Notes: generated by a model not told the origin, from the sequence alone. Counted from the stretch's first letter, positions 1-6,938 are shown. The stretch: 22,289 nucleotides of DNA from Fusobacteriaceae bacterium UBA2433 (GCA_002342785.1 DDQV01000042.1:354-22642); one strand, 5' to 3'. Program-made: numbers and translations.

Positions 1-1446
1 TTTATCTTTTTCAATAACTACCCATGCAAGCCAATTATTATCATCCATTTCGGGATAATCTTCCCTATAATGATTCCCCCTACTTTCTGTTCTAAATAGT
101 GAAGCTTTCAACTTCATCTCTGCATTGAGAAGCATATTTCTTGTTTCATGAACTAATCTCAATCCATGGGCATCACTGGCAATCATTTTACTAGCAAAAT
201 GATCTCTAAAAAATTCTATATTTTTAAGTGCAGCTTTTAATCTATATTCCTTTTTTATATACAAAACATAATATGGAATTGTATTAAATTTTAACATCTG
301 TGTAACCCAAGCAGGGTCATAACCTTTTTCCAATTCCCTTGGTGCAAACATCTCCTCTTTAATATCATTTATAGTTTTATCGCTAATATCTTGTAAATCA
401 TTATTTTTAATATATTCCGCTCCTACTTCTCCAGCTAAAGCTCCTCCTAAAGGAACTCCTTCTCCCATTCCAGGAGGCTTCCCTTTAGGAGGTCCTCCTT
501 CAGGTCTTCTATCATCAGATTTTTCTCCTTCATTACCTTTTAATTCTCTTTCAGGTGGTCCCATAGTTACAGGAATATTTCCTGCATGTGCATTGTGATA
601 CATATTGAGATCTAGACCCATTCCATTTGCTTCAGGTCCTTTTTCTACCTTCATTATTCCGGTTTTCCATTGATCTTTCCAATTTCCCCAACAATAACCA
701 GGATTGTCGGAACCTGTAAAATGAGTATCTACAAATTCTTTTCCAGAAATTTTCCCGCCGATTCTATAGGCCATAGCATCTCCATCATTTGTAAGAGAAC
801 AAACTTGGAATCCATTTGGTTTAAATGCTCCTGCTCCAGTACATAAAATAACAGATTTAGCTTTCATAACTACTGCTTCTTCGCTATCTAATTTAAATCC
901 TCGTGCTCCTCCAATTTTTCCATCTTTTTCAAGAAGTGTAGTCAGCATAGTTCTTTCAATAATTTCAATTCCTTCACTTAAAATCTTATCTCTAAGCACT
1001 TTACCAAATCCTACTTTTGTAGCTCCCCAGGATTCCATCTCTTCAAATATATCCTTAGAGTAGTCCATTAAAATATCTAGATATTCAGTCCTTTGTATCC
1101 CATCTGTATTTGTTGCCATATTTTTATGCCAAGTAGCTCTGTCATCACCTTTGGTCTCATCAAACACTGCAAAACCATTAGCAAATGGTGTTAGCCCAGA
1201 TCGTCCTACACTTCCCTTGTCTATAAGTATTACATTAGCTCCATTTTTATTTGCTCTTAAAGCTGCAAAAACACCTGCTATTCCTCCACCTATAACTAAA
1301 ATATCAGTTTCTTTTTCTAAAGAAGTTTCTAACAACTTCGAAACTTCTTTAGGAGATTTATTTTTAATAAGACCTGCAGCGATTGCAGCTCCTATAACTC
1401 CTACACCTAAAGCTCCTTTAATAAACGCTCGTCTATTAACATACAT
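1..1446 (-). CDS. Tat-exported AprA-like FAD flavoprotein (partial, C-terminus off window)
   Basis: This frame was read directly from the sequence: 482 codons stay open to the window edge. Residues 1-29 are a twin-arginine signal: NRRAFIKG at 4-11, then a Gly/Ala-rich hydrophobic stretch. A dinucleotide-binding motif (DILVIGGGIAGVFAA) follows at about 48-62. The rest tracks the neighbouring flavoprotein at 1470-3050 closely, so it belongs to the FAD-binding fumarate-reductase/AprA-like superfamily and should work outside the cytoplasmic membrane. The start ATG has AGGTG about 8 bases upstream. Oddity: after a Pro/Gly-rich stretch (GGPPKGKPPGMGEG) it jumps directly to the GALAGEVGAEYIK segment and lacks about 57 residues present in the paralog, including the GLYAAGD FAD-contact motif. 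It is either an inactive or decaying copy or a divergent one. The substrate is unknown. tatA, tatC and a tatB-like gene lie upstream on the same strand. Confidence 0.8.
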   Translation of the reverse strand, partial: MYVNRRAFIKGALGVGVIGAAIAAGLIKNKSPKEVSKLLETSLEKETDILVIGGGIAGVFAALRANKNGANVILIDKGSVGRSGLTPFANGFAVFDETKGDDRATWHKNMATNTDGIQRTEYLDILMDYSKDIFEEMESWGATKVGFGKVLRDKILSEGIEIIERTMLTTLLEKDGKIGGARGFKLDSEEAVVMKAKSVILCTGAGAFKPNGFQVCSLTNDGDAMAYRIGGKISGKEFVDTHFTGSDNPGYCWGNWKDQWKTGIMKVEKGPEANGMGLDLNMYHNAHAGNIPVTMGPPERELKGNEGEKSDDRRPEGGPPKGKPPGMGEGVPLGGALAGEVGAEYIKNNDLQDISDKTINDIKEEMFAPRELEKGYDPAWVTQMLKFNTIPYYVLYIKKEYRLKAALKNIEFFRDHFASKMIASDAHGLRLVHETRNMLLNAEMKLKASLFRTESRGNHYREDYPEMDDNNWLAWVVIEKDK

Positions 1447-1469
1447 CTTTTTTCACCTCGTTTTCGAAT

Positions 1470-3050
1470 TTAAACAATCAATTTTTTAAAATCTTCTACA
1501 GGAAATTTTTCAAGTTTCATACTTCCATCATTATTTTTTTGCATAACAACCCAGACTAACCAGTCTTTATCATCACTCTCTGGATAATCTTCCCTATAAT
1601 GATTCCCTCTACTTTCAGTTCTAAAAAGTGATGATCTAAGTTTCATTTCAGCATTAAGGAGCATATTTTTTACTTCGTGTGCTTTTCTCAAGTCGTGTAG
1701 ATCTTCAGCTTTTAAATTCGGTAAAAAATGATCTCTATAAAACTCAACCATTGTAAGTGCAGATTCTAATCGATCTTTTTCTTTTATATACAAAACATAA
1801 TATGGAGTTAAAACTCCTTGAATTAAATGTTCTATCCAAGCAGGAGAATATCCTTTTTTATTGTTTAAAGGTTCAAAAATTTCTTCTATTACTGATTCAA
1901 TCTTACTTTCTGAAATATTTTTAATTTCATTAGTCTTTATATATTTTCCTGCTTCTTCACCTGCAACAGCTCCTTGCACAGCAGACCCTGTTGAGGAAAA
2001 CCCTACAACACCATTATATATTGGTCCCACTAACATAGAAGATAAGCAATCTCCTGCTGCATATAATCCTTTTATATTAGTCGAACATTTATTATTAGTT
2101 GGAAATAATCCTTCTGATTTATGTACACTAAGTCCAGCAGAAGATCCTCCTATTATATCTCCTGACATTCCAGGTGGTGGTCCATCTTCTTTTCTAATTG
2201 ATGATCGATCTTTATCTGAATTTTTATCTATTGGAGGTTTATCTCCTCCAGGTGGTGGTCCCATCTCCATCTTAACTGGTATTAAACCTTTATGAGCATC
2301 ATAAAACATAGTTAGATCAAGTGCCATTCCACCACCATCAACTGGTCTATCAGTACTTTTGGGAAGCCCCATATTCCACATTCTTTGCCATGGACCCCAA
2401 CAATACGCAGGAGTTTCATTATTTGTGTTATGAGTATCTATAAATTCTTTTCCTGAAATTTTTGCACCTATTCTATAGGCCATTGCATCACCATCAAATG
2501 TTAATGAACGGATTGGAAAACCATTTGGTTTGAATCCTCCAGCTCCTGTACATAAAATTACTGATTTAGCTTTAATAACCACAACTTCTTCTTTATCTAA
2601 CTTAAAACCTATAGCTCCAACAATATGACCACCTTTCTCTAGTAATGTTGTTATCATTGTTCTTTCAATAATTTTTATATTACTATTAGTAAATAGCTTA
2701 TCTCTTAATACTTTTCCAAAACCTATCTTCGTAGCTCCCCATTCTTCTAAGTCATTATAGATCTCCTTAGAATAATCCATATACATATCTAAATATGCAG
2801 GGTTGTTTAATTTCTCTGAATTTTCCTTTAATATTCTATGCCAATCATCTCTATCATGACCTAACTCTTTATCAAAAATTGTCATTCCACTTGCAAAGGG
2901 AGTCTGCCCTGACCTTCCTATACTACCTTTATCAACTATAATTACTTTCGCACTTGCTTTAGTTGCTCTAGTTGCTGCAAATACAGCTGCTATTCCACCA
3001 CCAATAATCAATATATCAGTAGTATATTCTTTTTTTTTATAATCTACCAT
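1470..3050 (-). CDS. AprA-like FAD-dependent oxidoreductase, no signal peptide
   Basis: A 526-residue flavoprotein of the FAD_binding_2 (succinate dehydrogenase/fumarate reductase/AprA) superfamily. The N-terminal Rossmann motif is DILIIGGGIAAVFAA (about 12-26). GRSGQTPFASG (45-55) follows the FAD loop, and the C-terminal FAD motif GLYAAGD lies at about 328-334. It has no signal peptide. I start it at the internal ATG at 3050, which has AAGGAAGG seven bases upstream; an ATG 17 codons earlier has no comparable site. A Pro/Gly/charged insertion at about 263-294 is unusual for the family and is shared with the exported paralog. It lies 22 bases after a 2[4Fe-4S] ferredoxin gene, as aprA follows aprB, so the two probably form a flavoprotein/ferredoxin pair. 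Whether it reduces an organic enoate, a sulfur compound or something else cannot be read from the sequence. Confidence 0.85.
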   Translation of the reverse strand: MVDYKKKEYTTDILIIGGGIAAVFAATRATKASAKVIIVDKGSIGRSGQTPFASGMTIFDKELGHDRDDWHRILKENSEKLNNPAYLDMYMDYSKEIYNDLEEWGATKIGFGKVLRDKLFTNSNIKIIERTMITTLLEKGGHIVGAIGFKLDKEEVVVIKAKSVILCTGAGGFKPNGFPIRSLTFDGDAMAYRIGAKISGKEFIDTHNTNNETPAYCWGPWQRMWNMGLPKSTDRPVDGGGMALDLTMFYDAHKGLIPVKMEMGPPPGGDKPPIDKNSDKDRSSIRKEDGPPPGMSGDIIGGSSAGLSVHKSEGLFPTNNKCSTNIKGLYAAGDCLSSMLVGPIYNGVVGFSSTGSAVQGAVAGEEAGKYIKTNEIKNISESKIESVIEEIFEPLNNKKGYSPAWIEHLIQGVLTPYYVLYIKEKDRLESALTMVEFYRDHFLPNLKAEDLHDLRKAHEVKNMLLNAEMKLRSSLFRTESRGNHYREDYPESDDKDWLVWVVMQKNNDGSMKLEKFPVEDFKKLIV

Positions 3051-3072
3051 AACTCTACCTTCCTTTTGGCTA

Positions 3073-3291
3073 TTAACTCCAGCTAAGTATAAGCTTTCCA
3101 TTTTTTTCAGCAGTAAGTTCTAGTGCATTATAAGGACAATAATATACACAAAGATTACAAAGTTGACAGTCATCTGGATACTTTACAACAGCGAGAGCAG
3201 TCTCCATATCCATTCTCAATACATCACAAGGACACGCTAAGATACAATCTCCACATCCTACACACTTATCATTTATTACTTTTATAGCCAT
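3073..3291 (-). CDS. 2[4Fe-4S] ferredoxin (AprB-like)
   Basis: A 72-residue ferredoxin with two full cluster motifs: C10-x2-C13-x2-C16-x3-C20-P and C42-x2-C45-x2-C48-x3-C52-P. The ATG at 3291 is chosen because AGGAG sits five bases upstream; a GTG two codons earlier overlaps that Shine-Dalgarno sequence. It should pass electrons to or from the AprA-like flavoprotein encoded 22 bases downstream, the same gene order as aprB-aprA. It has no signal sequence, so it is cytoplasmic unless it is carried through Tat bound to a signal-bearing partner. That last idea is inference. Confidence 0.88.
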   Translation of the reverse strand: MAIKVINDKCVGCGDCILACPCDVLRMDMETALAVVKYPDDCQLCNLCVYYCPYNALELTAEKNGKLILSWS

Positions 3292-3374
3292 TTTCACTCC
3301 TTTTTTTCATAAAATTATTTTTAATATTTAAAACACTCTTATGTCCTTTAACTTTACTTTTAGAGTAATCTGTT

Positions 3375-3389
3375 ATTGATAATATCAAT
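3375..3389. promoter_or_regulatory. 15-bp palindrome upstream of the ferredoxin gene
   Basis: ATTGATAATATCAAT is a perfect inverted repeat (7-1-7) in the 200-base gap between the lipoprotein and ferredoxin genes. It resembles an FNR/CRP-type half-site pair (TTGAT...ATCAA), but the inner spacing is 3 rather than the canonical 4. I see no convincing promoter beside it. It is a candidate operator only. Apart from this palindrome, the gap 3301-3493 holds nothing I recognise. Confidence 0.3.
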
Positions 3390-3493
3390 TTTCAATTTTC
3401 ATTGGGAAATTTTATAACAAATTAATCTACTTACAAATCATAGAAAAAATACTTCGATACAATTTAAATATATTTAGGGTATTTAAATATTAG

Positions 3494-3886
3494 TTACATA
3501 TTATTAGGCCTTTGACCTTTATCATTATCGGGTACAAATAATCCTTCTACAGTTTTTTTATAAGTTTTATATTGTGCATCAGTCAATAAAGGTTCTACTT
3601 TAGAATCTCTTGTTTCAATTAATTCTTTCATTATTTCCATTTCTGGGGGCATCTTCGAATCTTTAAAAGTTTCATCCAGTGTAACTTTAAAATCACTTAA
3701 GATCACTTTAAGTTTAGCTTCAATATCACTATTTAAATTTAAACCTGAATAAAAATCTTCCTCTGATATTTTTTCAAATCTTGGAGGTCTGTCACCACCC
3801 ATTTGACGACTACCTGAAGCGTTTGCACACGCAGTAACTGTAAGAATTGATATTGCTATAACCAACATTTTTAATTTTTTATTCAT
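3494..3886 (-). CDS. Small lipoprotein with a C-terminal LTxxQ-like segment
   Basis: A 130-residue protein with a lipoprotein signal: MNKKLK, a hydrophobic core, then lipobox LTVTAC with Cys20 as the lipidated residue. The mature part begins with a Ser/Gly/Arg/Pro linker (GSRQMGGDRPPR) and continues as a predicted helical, charged domain. It ends with LTDAQYKTYKK, which resembles the LTxxQ motif of Spy/CpxP-type periplasmic proteins. AGGAG precedes the ATG by 8 bases. It lies 22 bases after the tatB-like gene and shares the operon, so it may be an extracytoplasmic accessory, for example a chaperone or docking protein for the exported flavoprotein. The exact function is not recognisable. Confidence 0.7.
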   Translation of the reverse strand: MNKKLKMLVIAISILTVTACANASGSRQMGGDRPPRFEKISEEDFYSGLNLNSDIEAKLKVILSDFKVTLDETFKDSKMPPEMEIMKELIETRDSKVEPLLTDAQYKTYKKTVEGLFVPDNDKGQRPNNM

Positions 3887-3908
3887 ATAATAAACTCCTT
3901 TTTTTATA

Positions 3909-4151
3909 TTATTTTTTTGATATTTTAATTGTATCTTCTAATTTTTTTTCAGTTTTTATTTTACTTTTCTCTGTTGTCTCGGCAATTTTAATAAAATCAT
4001 CCTTTATCTTACTAACATCGTTAAAACTTTTTTTTATTTCACCATAAGCCCTTCCAATTTTTCCTAAAAGTCTAGGCATGTCTTCTGGTTTAATAATTAT
4101 TATGATAACAATAATTATTACAAATATCTCTGTTAATCCTAATGTAAACAT
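3909..4151 (-). CDS. tatB: Sec-independent translocase subunit TatB-like
   Basis: An 80-residue single-span protein: a very hydrophobic N-terminal helix (IFVIIIVIIIIIKPEDMPRL), the KPEDMPRLLGKIGRAYGE hinge typical of TatA/TatB, then a Lys/Glu-rich amphipathic cytoplasmic tail. The PEDMP hinge resembles TatB more than TatA, and a distinct TatA is encoded upstream, so TatB is the best name; the alternative is a second TatA. Its Shine-Dalgarno sequence (GGAGAG) lies in the last codons of tatC, and its ATG follows the tatC stop by two bases, so the pair is translationally linked. Confidence 0.75.
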   Translation of the reverse strand: MFTLGLTEIFVIIIVIIIIIKPEDMPRLLGKIGRAYGEIKKSFNDVSKIKDDFIKIAETTEKSKIKTEKKLEDTIKISKK

Positions 4152-4153
4152 AC

Positions 4154-4897
4154 TTACTCTCCAAATTTAAATATTTTTGCCACTAAAATTGCCAGAAAGT
4201 AAAGTATCACAAGGGGGAGTGCTAAACCTACTTGGCTAACTACATCGGGCGGTGTGACAATGGCTGATATTATGAATATTGCAACAACAATATACCGACT
4301 CATCTTTAAAGCAGTTTTCCTTTTGAGTATATTAAATGCCATAAGTAACACGAAAATTATAGGGCTTTGAAATGCAATAATCGAACAAAAAACAAAATAA
4401 AGTGCATAGAATAAATTTTTATTATAATTTAAAAGTAATCCTACGTCACTTGGTATAAATCCTCCCCTTGTTAAAAATTTAATTGAAACAGGAAGTATCT
4501 CAAAATAAGATAGATAAGTACTCAATATTACCAGCACAAAACTAGAAGCAAGAGCTACAATCAAATATCTTTTTTCTTTAACTTCAAGAGCTGGAAAAAT
4601 AAATGCAACAACATTGTACAGATGAAATGGTAATGAAAATACGAGTCCTGCAATTATAGATATTTTTATTTTAGTTGTCATACCTTCAACTATTGAATTA
4701 ACAAAAAGTTTATTTTCACTGTTACCAGGTACAGAAGAATAAAATTTTATAAAAAGATTTGCAATATAATTGTGCATAGCAAAAGCAATAATAACAAATA
4801 TCCCAAAAATAATTACTGAAATGATAACTCTTTTTCTAAGCTCTCTTAAATGTTCAAATACATGCATATATCTATCTGAACCTATATCTTTATTCAT
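4154..4897 (-). CDS. tatC: Sec-independent protein translocase TatC
   Basis: A 247-residue polytopic membrane protein, of usual length for TatC. The N-terminus carries the cytoplasmic signature EHLRELRKR (about 15-23), which with TatB forms the twin-arginine signal receptor. About six hydrophobic segments follow, with the family-typical FxxP segments (FSLPFHLYN, and SPIIFVLLM later) and a conserved VTPPDVVSQ near the last spans. It starts three bases after the tatA stop and ends two bases before tatB. Its neighbours include a gene with a textbook RR signal (1-1446), so this may be a dedicated or mainly dedicated translocase. Confidence 0.92.
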   Translation of the reverse strand: MNKDIGSDRYMHVFEHLRELRKRVIISVIIFGIFVIIAFAMHNYIANLFIKFYSSVPGNSENKLFVNSIVEGMTTKIKISIIAGLVFSLPFHLYNVVAFIFPALEVKEKRYLIVALASSFVLVILSTYLSYFEILPVSIKFLTRGGFIPSDVGLLLNYNKNLFYALYFVFCSIIAFQSPIIFVLLMAFNILKRKTALKMSRYIVVAIFIISAIVTPPDVVSQVGLALPLVILYFLAILVAKIFKFGE

Positions 4898-4900
4898 CTT

Positions 4901-5065
4901 CTATTTTTCACCATCATTTTTTTCTCTGACTTCATCTACATCTTTTGCTGCTTTTTCAAATTCTCTTCTAGCTTCTCCAATAGATTTTGCCAATTTGGGT
5001 ATTGCCGATGCACCAAAAACAAGCACCACTATTAAAAGAATAATCATTAATTCACTTGACCCCAT
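4901..5065 (-). CDS. tatA: Sec-independent translocase subunit TatA
   Basis: A short 54-codon gene read directly from the sequence. The protein has a short N-terminal membrane helix (LMIILLIVVLVFG), the canonical hinge FGASAIPKLAKSIGEA, and an amphipathic helix with REFEKAAKD. This is the standard TatA layout with a short tail. AGGAGG lies six bases before the ATG. It stops three bases before tatC starts. TatA forms the oligomeric pore for folded Tat substrates. Confidence 0.88.
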   Translation of the reverse strand: MGSSELMIILLIVVLVFGASAIPKLAKSIGEARREFEKAAKDVDEVREKNDGEK

Positions 5066-5130
5066 TTTTTTCCTCCTTTTGTACTAAATGTTATTTCACG
5101 CTAAATTAAAACCTTAAATTAAATACTTTT

Positions 5131-5694
5131 TTATTTTGCACCTTCCAATGCATCTATCACACTATTTTTAATTCCTACTGATGAGTGTGTTGCTCCTGCA
5201 ACTATATCAATATCTGTATCTTGATTTTCAATGATATTAACAAGAATAGATTTTTTAGCTCTATCAAACCATATCTTATCATCATCATAACTAACAATTT
5301 CTATATCGGTAATCATTTCATCTTTTATAATAGCTTTTACTACAGTTTTACCTTTAAATCCATCACTACTTCCAGTGTAAGAACCATCTGAAATTCCCTT
5401 TGCTACTTTTGGATCGCCTTCATATATATTAGTTACTGCAACAGATTCTTTTGCACTTAATAAGTTTGTCTCATTTGATAATTTATTTTTTATTAGGTTA
5501 TTGTAGCCTAATAATCCAAAAGCTAATATTATAATAGTTATAAGAATAATAATATACCTTTTCCTTTCTTCCTTATTAATCTTTATTTTTCCATAACTAA
5601 GTACTTTTTCAACAGGACAACTACTAATACATTGAAAACAGTTTATACATTGAGGGTCTCTTAAATTTTTTATATTTGAAACTTTAATATTCAT
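5131..5694 (-). CDS. C-terminal part of a membrane Fe-S/FMN-binding protein (downstream fragment of a frameshifted gene)
   Basis: This open frame (187 codons) begins inside a ferredoxin domain. It carries one full cluster motif C16-x2-C19-x2-C22-x3-C26-P, a transmembrane helix (about 46-65), and an extracytoplasmic FMN_bind domain. DIVAGAT at 163-169 matches the ApbE flavinylation motif (Dxx[AGS]GAT), so Thr169 probably carries covalent FMN, as in NqrC/RnfG. Its ATG lies within the ATGA overlap with the upstream fragment but has no Shine-Dalgarno sequence. In the intact protein that Met would be the residue after the first cluster's CP. I read it as the second half of one gene of about 370 residues, not as an independent gene. 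Electrons would pass from cytoplasmic clusters through the helix to outside FMN. Confidence 0.8.
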   Translation of the reverse strand: MNIKVSNIKNLRDPQCINCFQCISSCPVEKVLSYGKIKINKEERKRYIIILITIIILAFGLLGYNNLIKNKLSNETNLLSAKESVAVTNIYEGDPKVAKGISDGSYTGSSDGFKGKTVVKAIIKDEMITDIEIVSYDDDKIWFDRAKKSILVNIIENQDTDIDIVAGATHSSVGIKNSVIDALEGAK

Positions 5695-6242
5695 AGGACA
5701 GACAAGATCACATTTTTACATCCTATACATATTTTTTCGTTTCTTTTAATAGTAATTGGTCTAAGAATACTTAATATCCCATATTTTGCACCTTGAACAC
5801 AAAAATAGTTACAAAAAGGTCTCTCAAAAAATATTGAAACTAATACAAATAAAATTATAACAACAGATCCCGTTGTAGAAATAAGAGTACCTGATATTAT
5901 AGACGTAAAATTTATCCTCGGATCAAAGGTTAAAATAGAGAAAATTAAATCAAACCCTGATAATATAACGAATCCAAGAAGGATATATCTACTATATTTT
6001 AAAATTTTATGCACAGATCTTGACATCTTTCTTTTTTTTATACCAAATGCAGTTCCTATATGACTAAATACATCTTGAACAAACCCAAAGGGACAAATCC
6101 AACCACAATAAAATACTCCTGATAAAAGTGTTAAAATTAAAATTATTATAAGGGTTATTTTAAAATTAATAATAAATGATGTAGATGTTAAAATTAAAAA
6201 CAATATTTGAACTGCAAAACGATAATCTTGAATTTTTTTCAT
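5691..6242 (-). CDS. N-terminal part of a NapH-like membrane 4Fe-4S protein (upstream fragment of a frameshifted gene)
   Basis: 183 codons with several membrane helices and the two NapH/NosR-type cysteine motifs at membrane edges: CGWICPFGFVQD (C46, C50) and RPFCNYFCVQGAKYG (C144, C148). It then enters a ferredoxin motif, ICIGCK (C172, C175), and runs out of frame to an early stop. One extra base in the A5 run would continue it as CKKCDLVCP and join it to the downstream FMN-binding fragment, giving about 370 residues. AAGGAAGG precedes the ATG by about 4 bases. As an intact protein it would take electrons from the cytoplasm or quinol and deliver them to an extracytoplasmic flavin. It is the first gene after marR and the likely head of the tat/flavoprotein operon. 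Confidence 0.82.
   Translation of the reverse strand: MKKIQDYRFAVQILFLILTSTSFIINFKITLIIILILTLLSGVFYCGWICPFGFVQDVFSHIGTAFGIKKRKMSRSVHKILKYSRYILLGFVILSGFDLIFSILTFDPRINFTSIISGTLISTTGSVVIILFVLVSIFFERPFCNYFCVQGAKYGILSILRPITIKRNEKICIGCKNVILSVL
5713..5717 (-). other. Frameshift site in a homopolymer (A5 on the coding strand)
   Basis: The minus strand reads TGT-AAA-AAT-GTG in the frame used upstream. Adding one A, or slipping back one base at AAA, gives TGT-AAA-AAA-TGT-GAT, which restores the Cys ladder C-x2-C-x2-C-x3-CP exactly. A one-base deletion, either real or a sequencing error, is the simplest reading. -1 slippage during transcription or translation on the A run is the alternative. Confidence 0.75.
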
Positions 6243-6276
6243 CGAACCTTCCTTTAAGATTTATTTTGATAATATT

Positions 6277-6305
6277 ATTATATGAAAAAAAATTAAATGA
6301 ATCTA
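6277..6305 (-). promoter_or_regulatory. Putative promoter of the membrane Fe-S/tat/flavoprotein operon
   Basis: A perfect TATAAT (6277-6282) lies 35 bases upstream of the membrane-protein ATG, with a poor -35 (TAGATT, 6300-6305) at 17-base spacing. The weak -35 and the candidate operator about 30 bases further upstream would fit activator dependence, but this is inference. Confidence 0.4.
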
Positions 6306-6334
6306 CCTTACAAATATGTGAAATAGAAAAACTA

Positions 6335-6349
6335 GTTAGTCGACTTACT
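6335..6349. promoter_or_regulatory. Candidate MarR operator, copy 1
   Basis: GTTAGTCGACTTACT, embedded in a 14-of-16 palindrome (6334-6349) centred on GTCGAC. A near-identical copy (14 of 15 bases) lies in front of marR. This one lies between the marR stop and the first gene of the redox operon. Confidence 0.6.
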
Positions 6350-6360
6350 TTATTTTCCAA

Positions 6361-6383
6361 AAAAAACTTATAATAAGTTTTTT
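6361..6383 (-). terminator. A/T-only hairpin at the end of marR
   Basis: A perfect 10-bp inverted repeat (AAAAAACTTA / TAAGTTTTTT) with a 3-base loop overlaps the marR stop codon and is followed by a T-run on the minus strand. It contains almost no GC, so termination is probably weak. Confidence 0.4.
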
Positions 6384-6781
6384 CTTACTTTTTTTAATAA
6401 GTTTTCAAAATCTTTTTTTTCTTTTTCAGAAAAATTGACTAAGATAGCATCTGCCATTTCAAGTTTTATTTTTTCTAGATCCTTCTCTACTTTTCTTCCT
6501 TTTTCTGTTAAAAATACTCGAGTGATCCTTTTGTCATTGGGATCTTTTTTTACCATTAAAAATCCTTTAGCTACCATTCGACTAATTGTTTTACTAATCG
6601 TAGCTTTGGTAACTCTTAACTGTTCTAAAATTTCTTTTTGAGTTATTCCATCTTTTTCAAATAAAATTTCTAATAGAGGTGGTTGCCCTCTATATAGATC
6701 AAGTTTTCCAAGTTTTAAATGAGATTTATATAGAGAAAGATGCCCTACTTCATTTAACAACATATCTATACTTTTTTTCAT
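6368..6781 (-). CDS. MarR-family transcriptional regulator
   Basis: 137 residues, normal for the family. The winged helix-turn-helix is clear: GITQKEILEQLRVTKATISKTISRMVAKGFL (about 45-75) followed by the wing DPNDKRITRVFLTEKGRK (about 81-98), with helical ends for dimerisation. GGAGGAACCT precedes the ATG. The gene heads the minus-strand block. MarR proteins usually repress and are released by small, often aromatic or phenolic ligands or by oxidants. Two copies of a 15-bp motif, one over its own promoter and one before the redox operon, suggest autoregulation and control of the tat/flavoprotein genes. The ligand is unknown. Confidence 0.88.
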   Translation of the reverse strand: MKKSIDMLLNEVGHLSLYKSHLKLGKLDLYRGQPPLLEILFEKDGITQKEILEQLRVTKATISKTISRMVAKGFLMVKKDPNDKRITRVFLTEKGRKVEKDLEKIKLEMADAILVNFSEKEKKDFENLLKKVRKNLL

Positions 6782-6803
6782 AGGTTCCTCCTTTTTTTAA
6801 ATT

Positions 6804-6818
6804 GTTCGTCGACTTACT
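6804..6818. promoter_or_regulatory. Candidate MarR operator, copy 2 (autoregulatory)
   Basis: GTTCGTCGACTTACT differs from copy 1 by one base. It lies a few bases downstream of the marR -10, over the expected transcription start, a position suited to autorepression. Confidence 0.62.
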
Positions 6819-6823
6819 AAAAT

Positions 6824-6852
6824 AGTTTATAACATAAAATTTTAATTGTCAA
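6824..6852 (-). promoter_or_regulatory. marR promoter
   Basis: A consensus TTGACA (6847-6852), a 17-base spacer and TAAACT (6824-6829) on the minus strand, about 43 bases before the marR ATG. The candidate operator overlaps the start region. Confidence 0.6.
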
Positions 6853-6938
6853 TAAAAAAATAAAACTTTTTAAAGTCATAATCTTTACAATTTACCTTAA
6901 AATTTTCACCTAGATTTTAAACGATCAGGGATTAATTC

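Noticed and set aside
1151..1489. Plus-strand open frame opposite the exported flavoprotein start
   Set aside because: It lies wholly or mostly on the complement of a well-supported gene, has no ribosome site and shows no family motif; the same holds for the frames at 1861-2295, 4770-5087, 20167-20475 and similar ones.
3375..3389. FNR box upstream of the ferredoxin gene
   Set aside because: TTGAT/ATCAA half-sites are present but the spacing is one base short of the canonical site, and no promoter is visible beside it, so it is kept only as a generic palindrome.
6166..6360. 64-codon minus-strand frame over the start of the NapH-like gene
   Set aside because: It overlaps the well-supported membrane-protein gene in another frame, has no good Shine-Dalgarno sequence, and is full of residues typical of out-of-frame AT-rich DNA.
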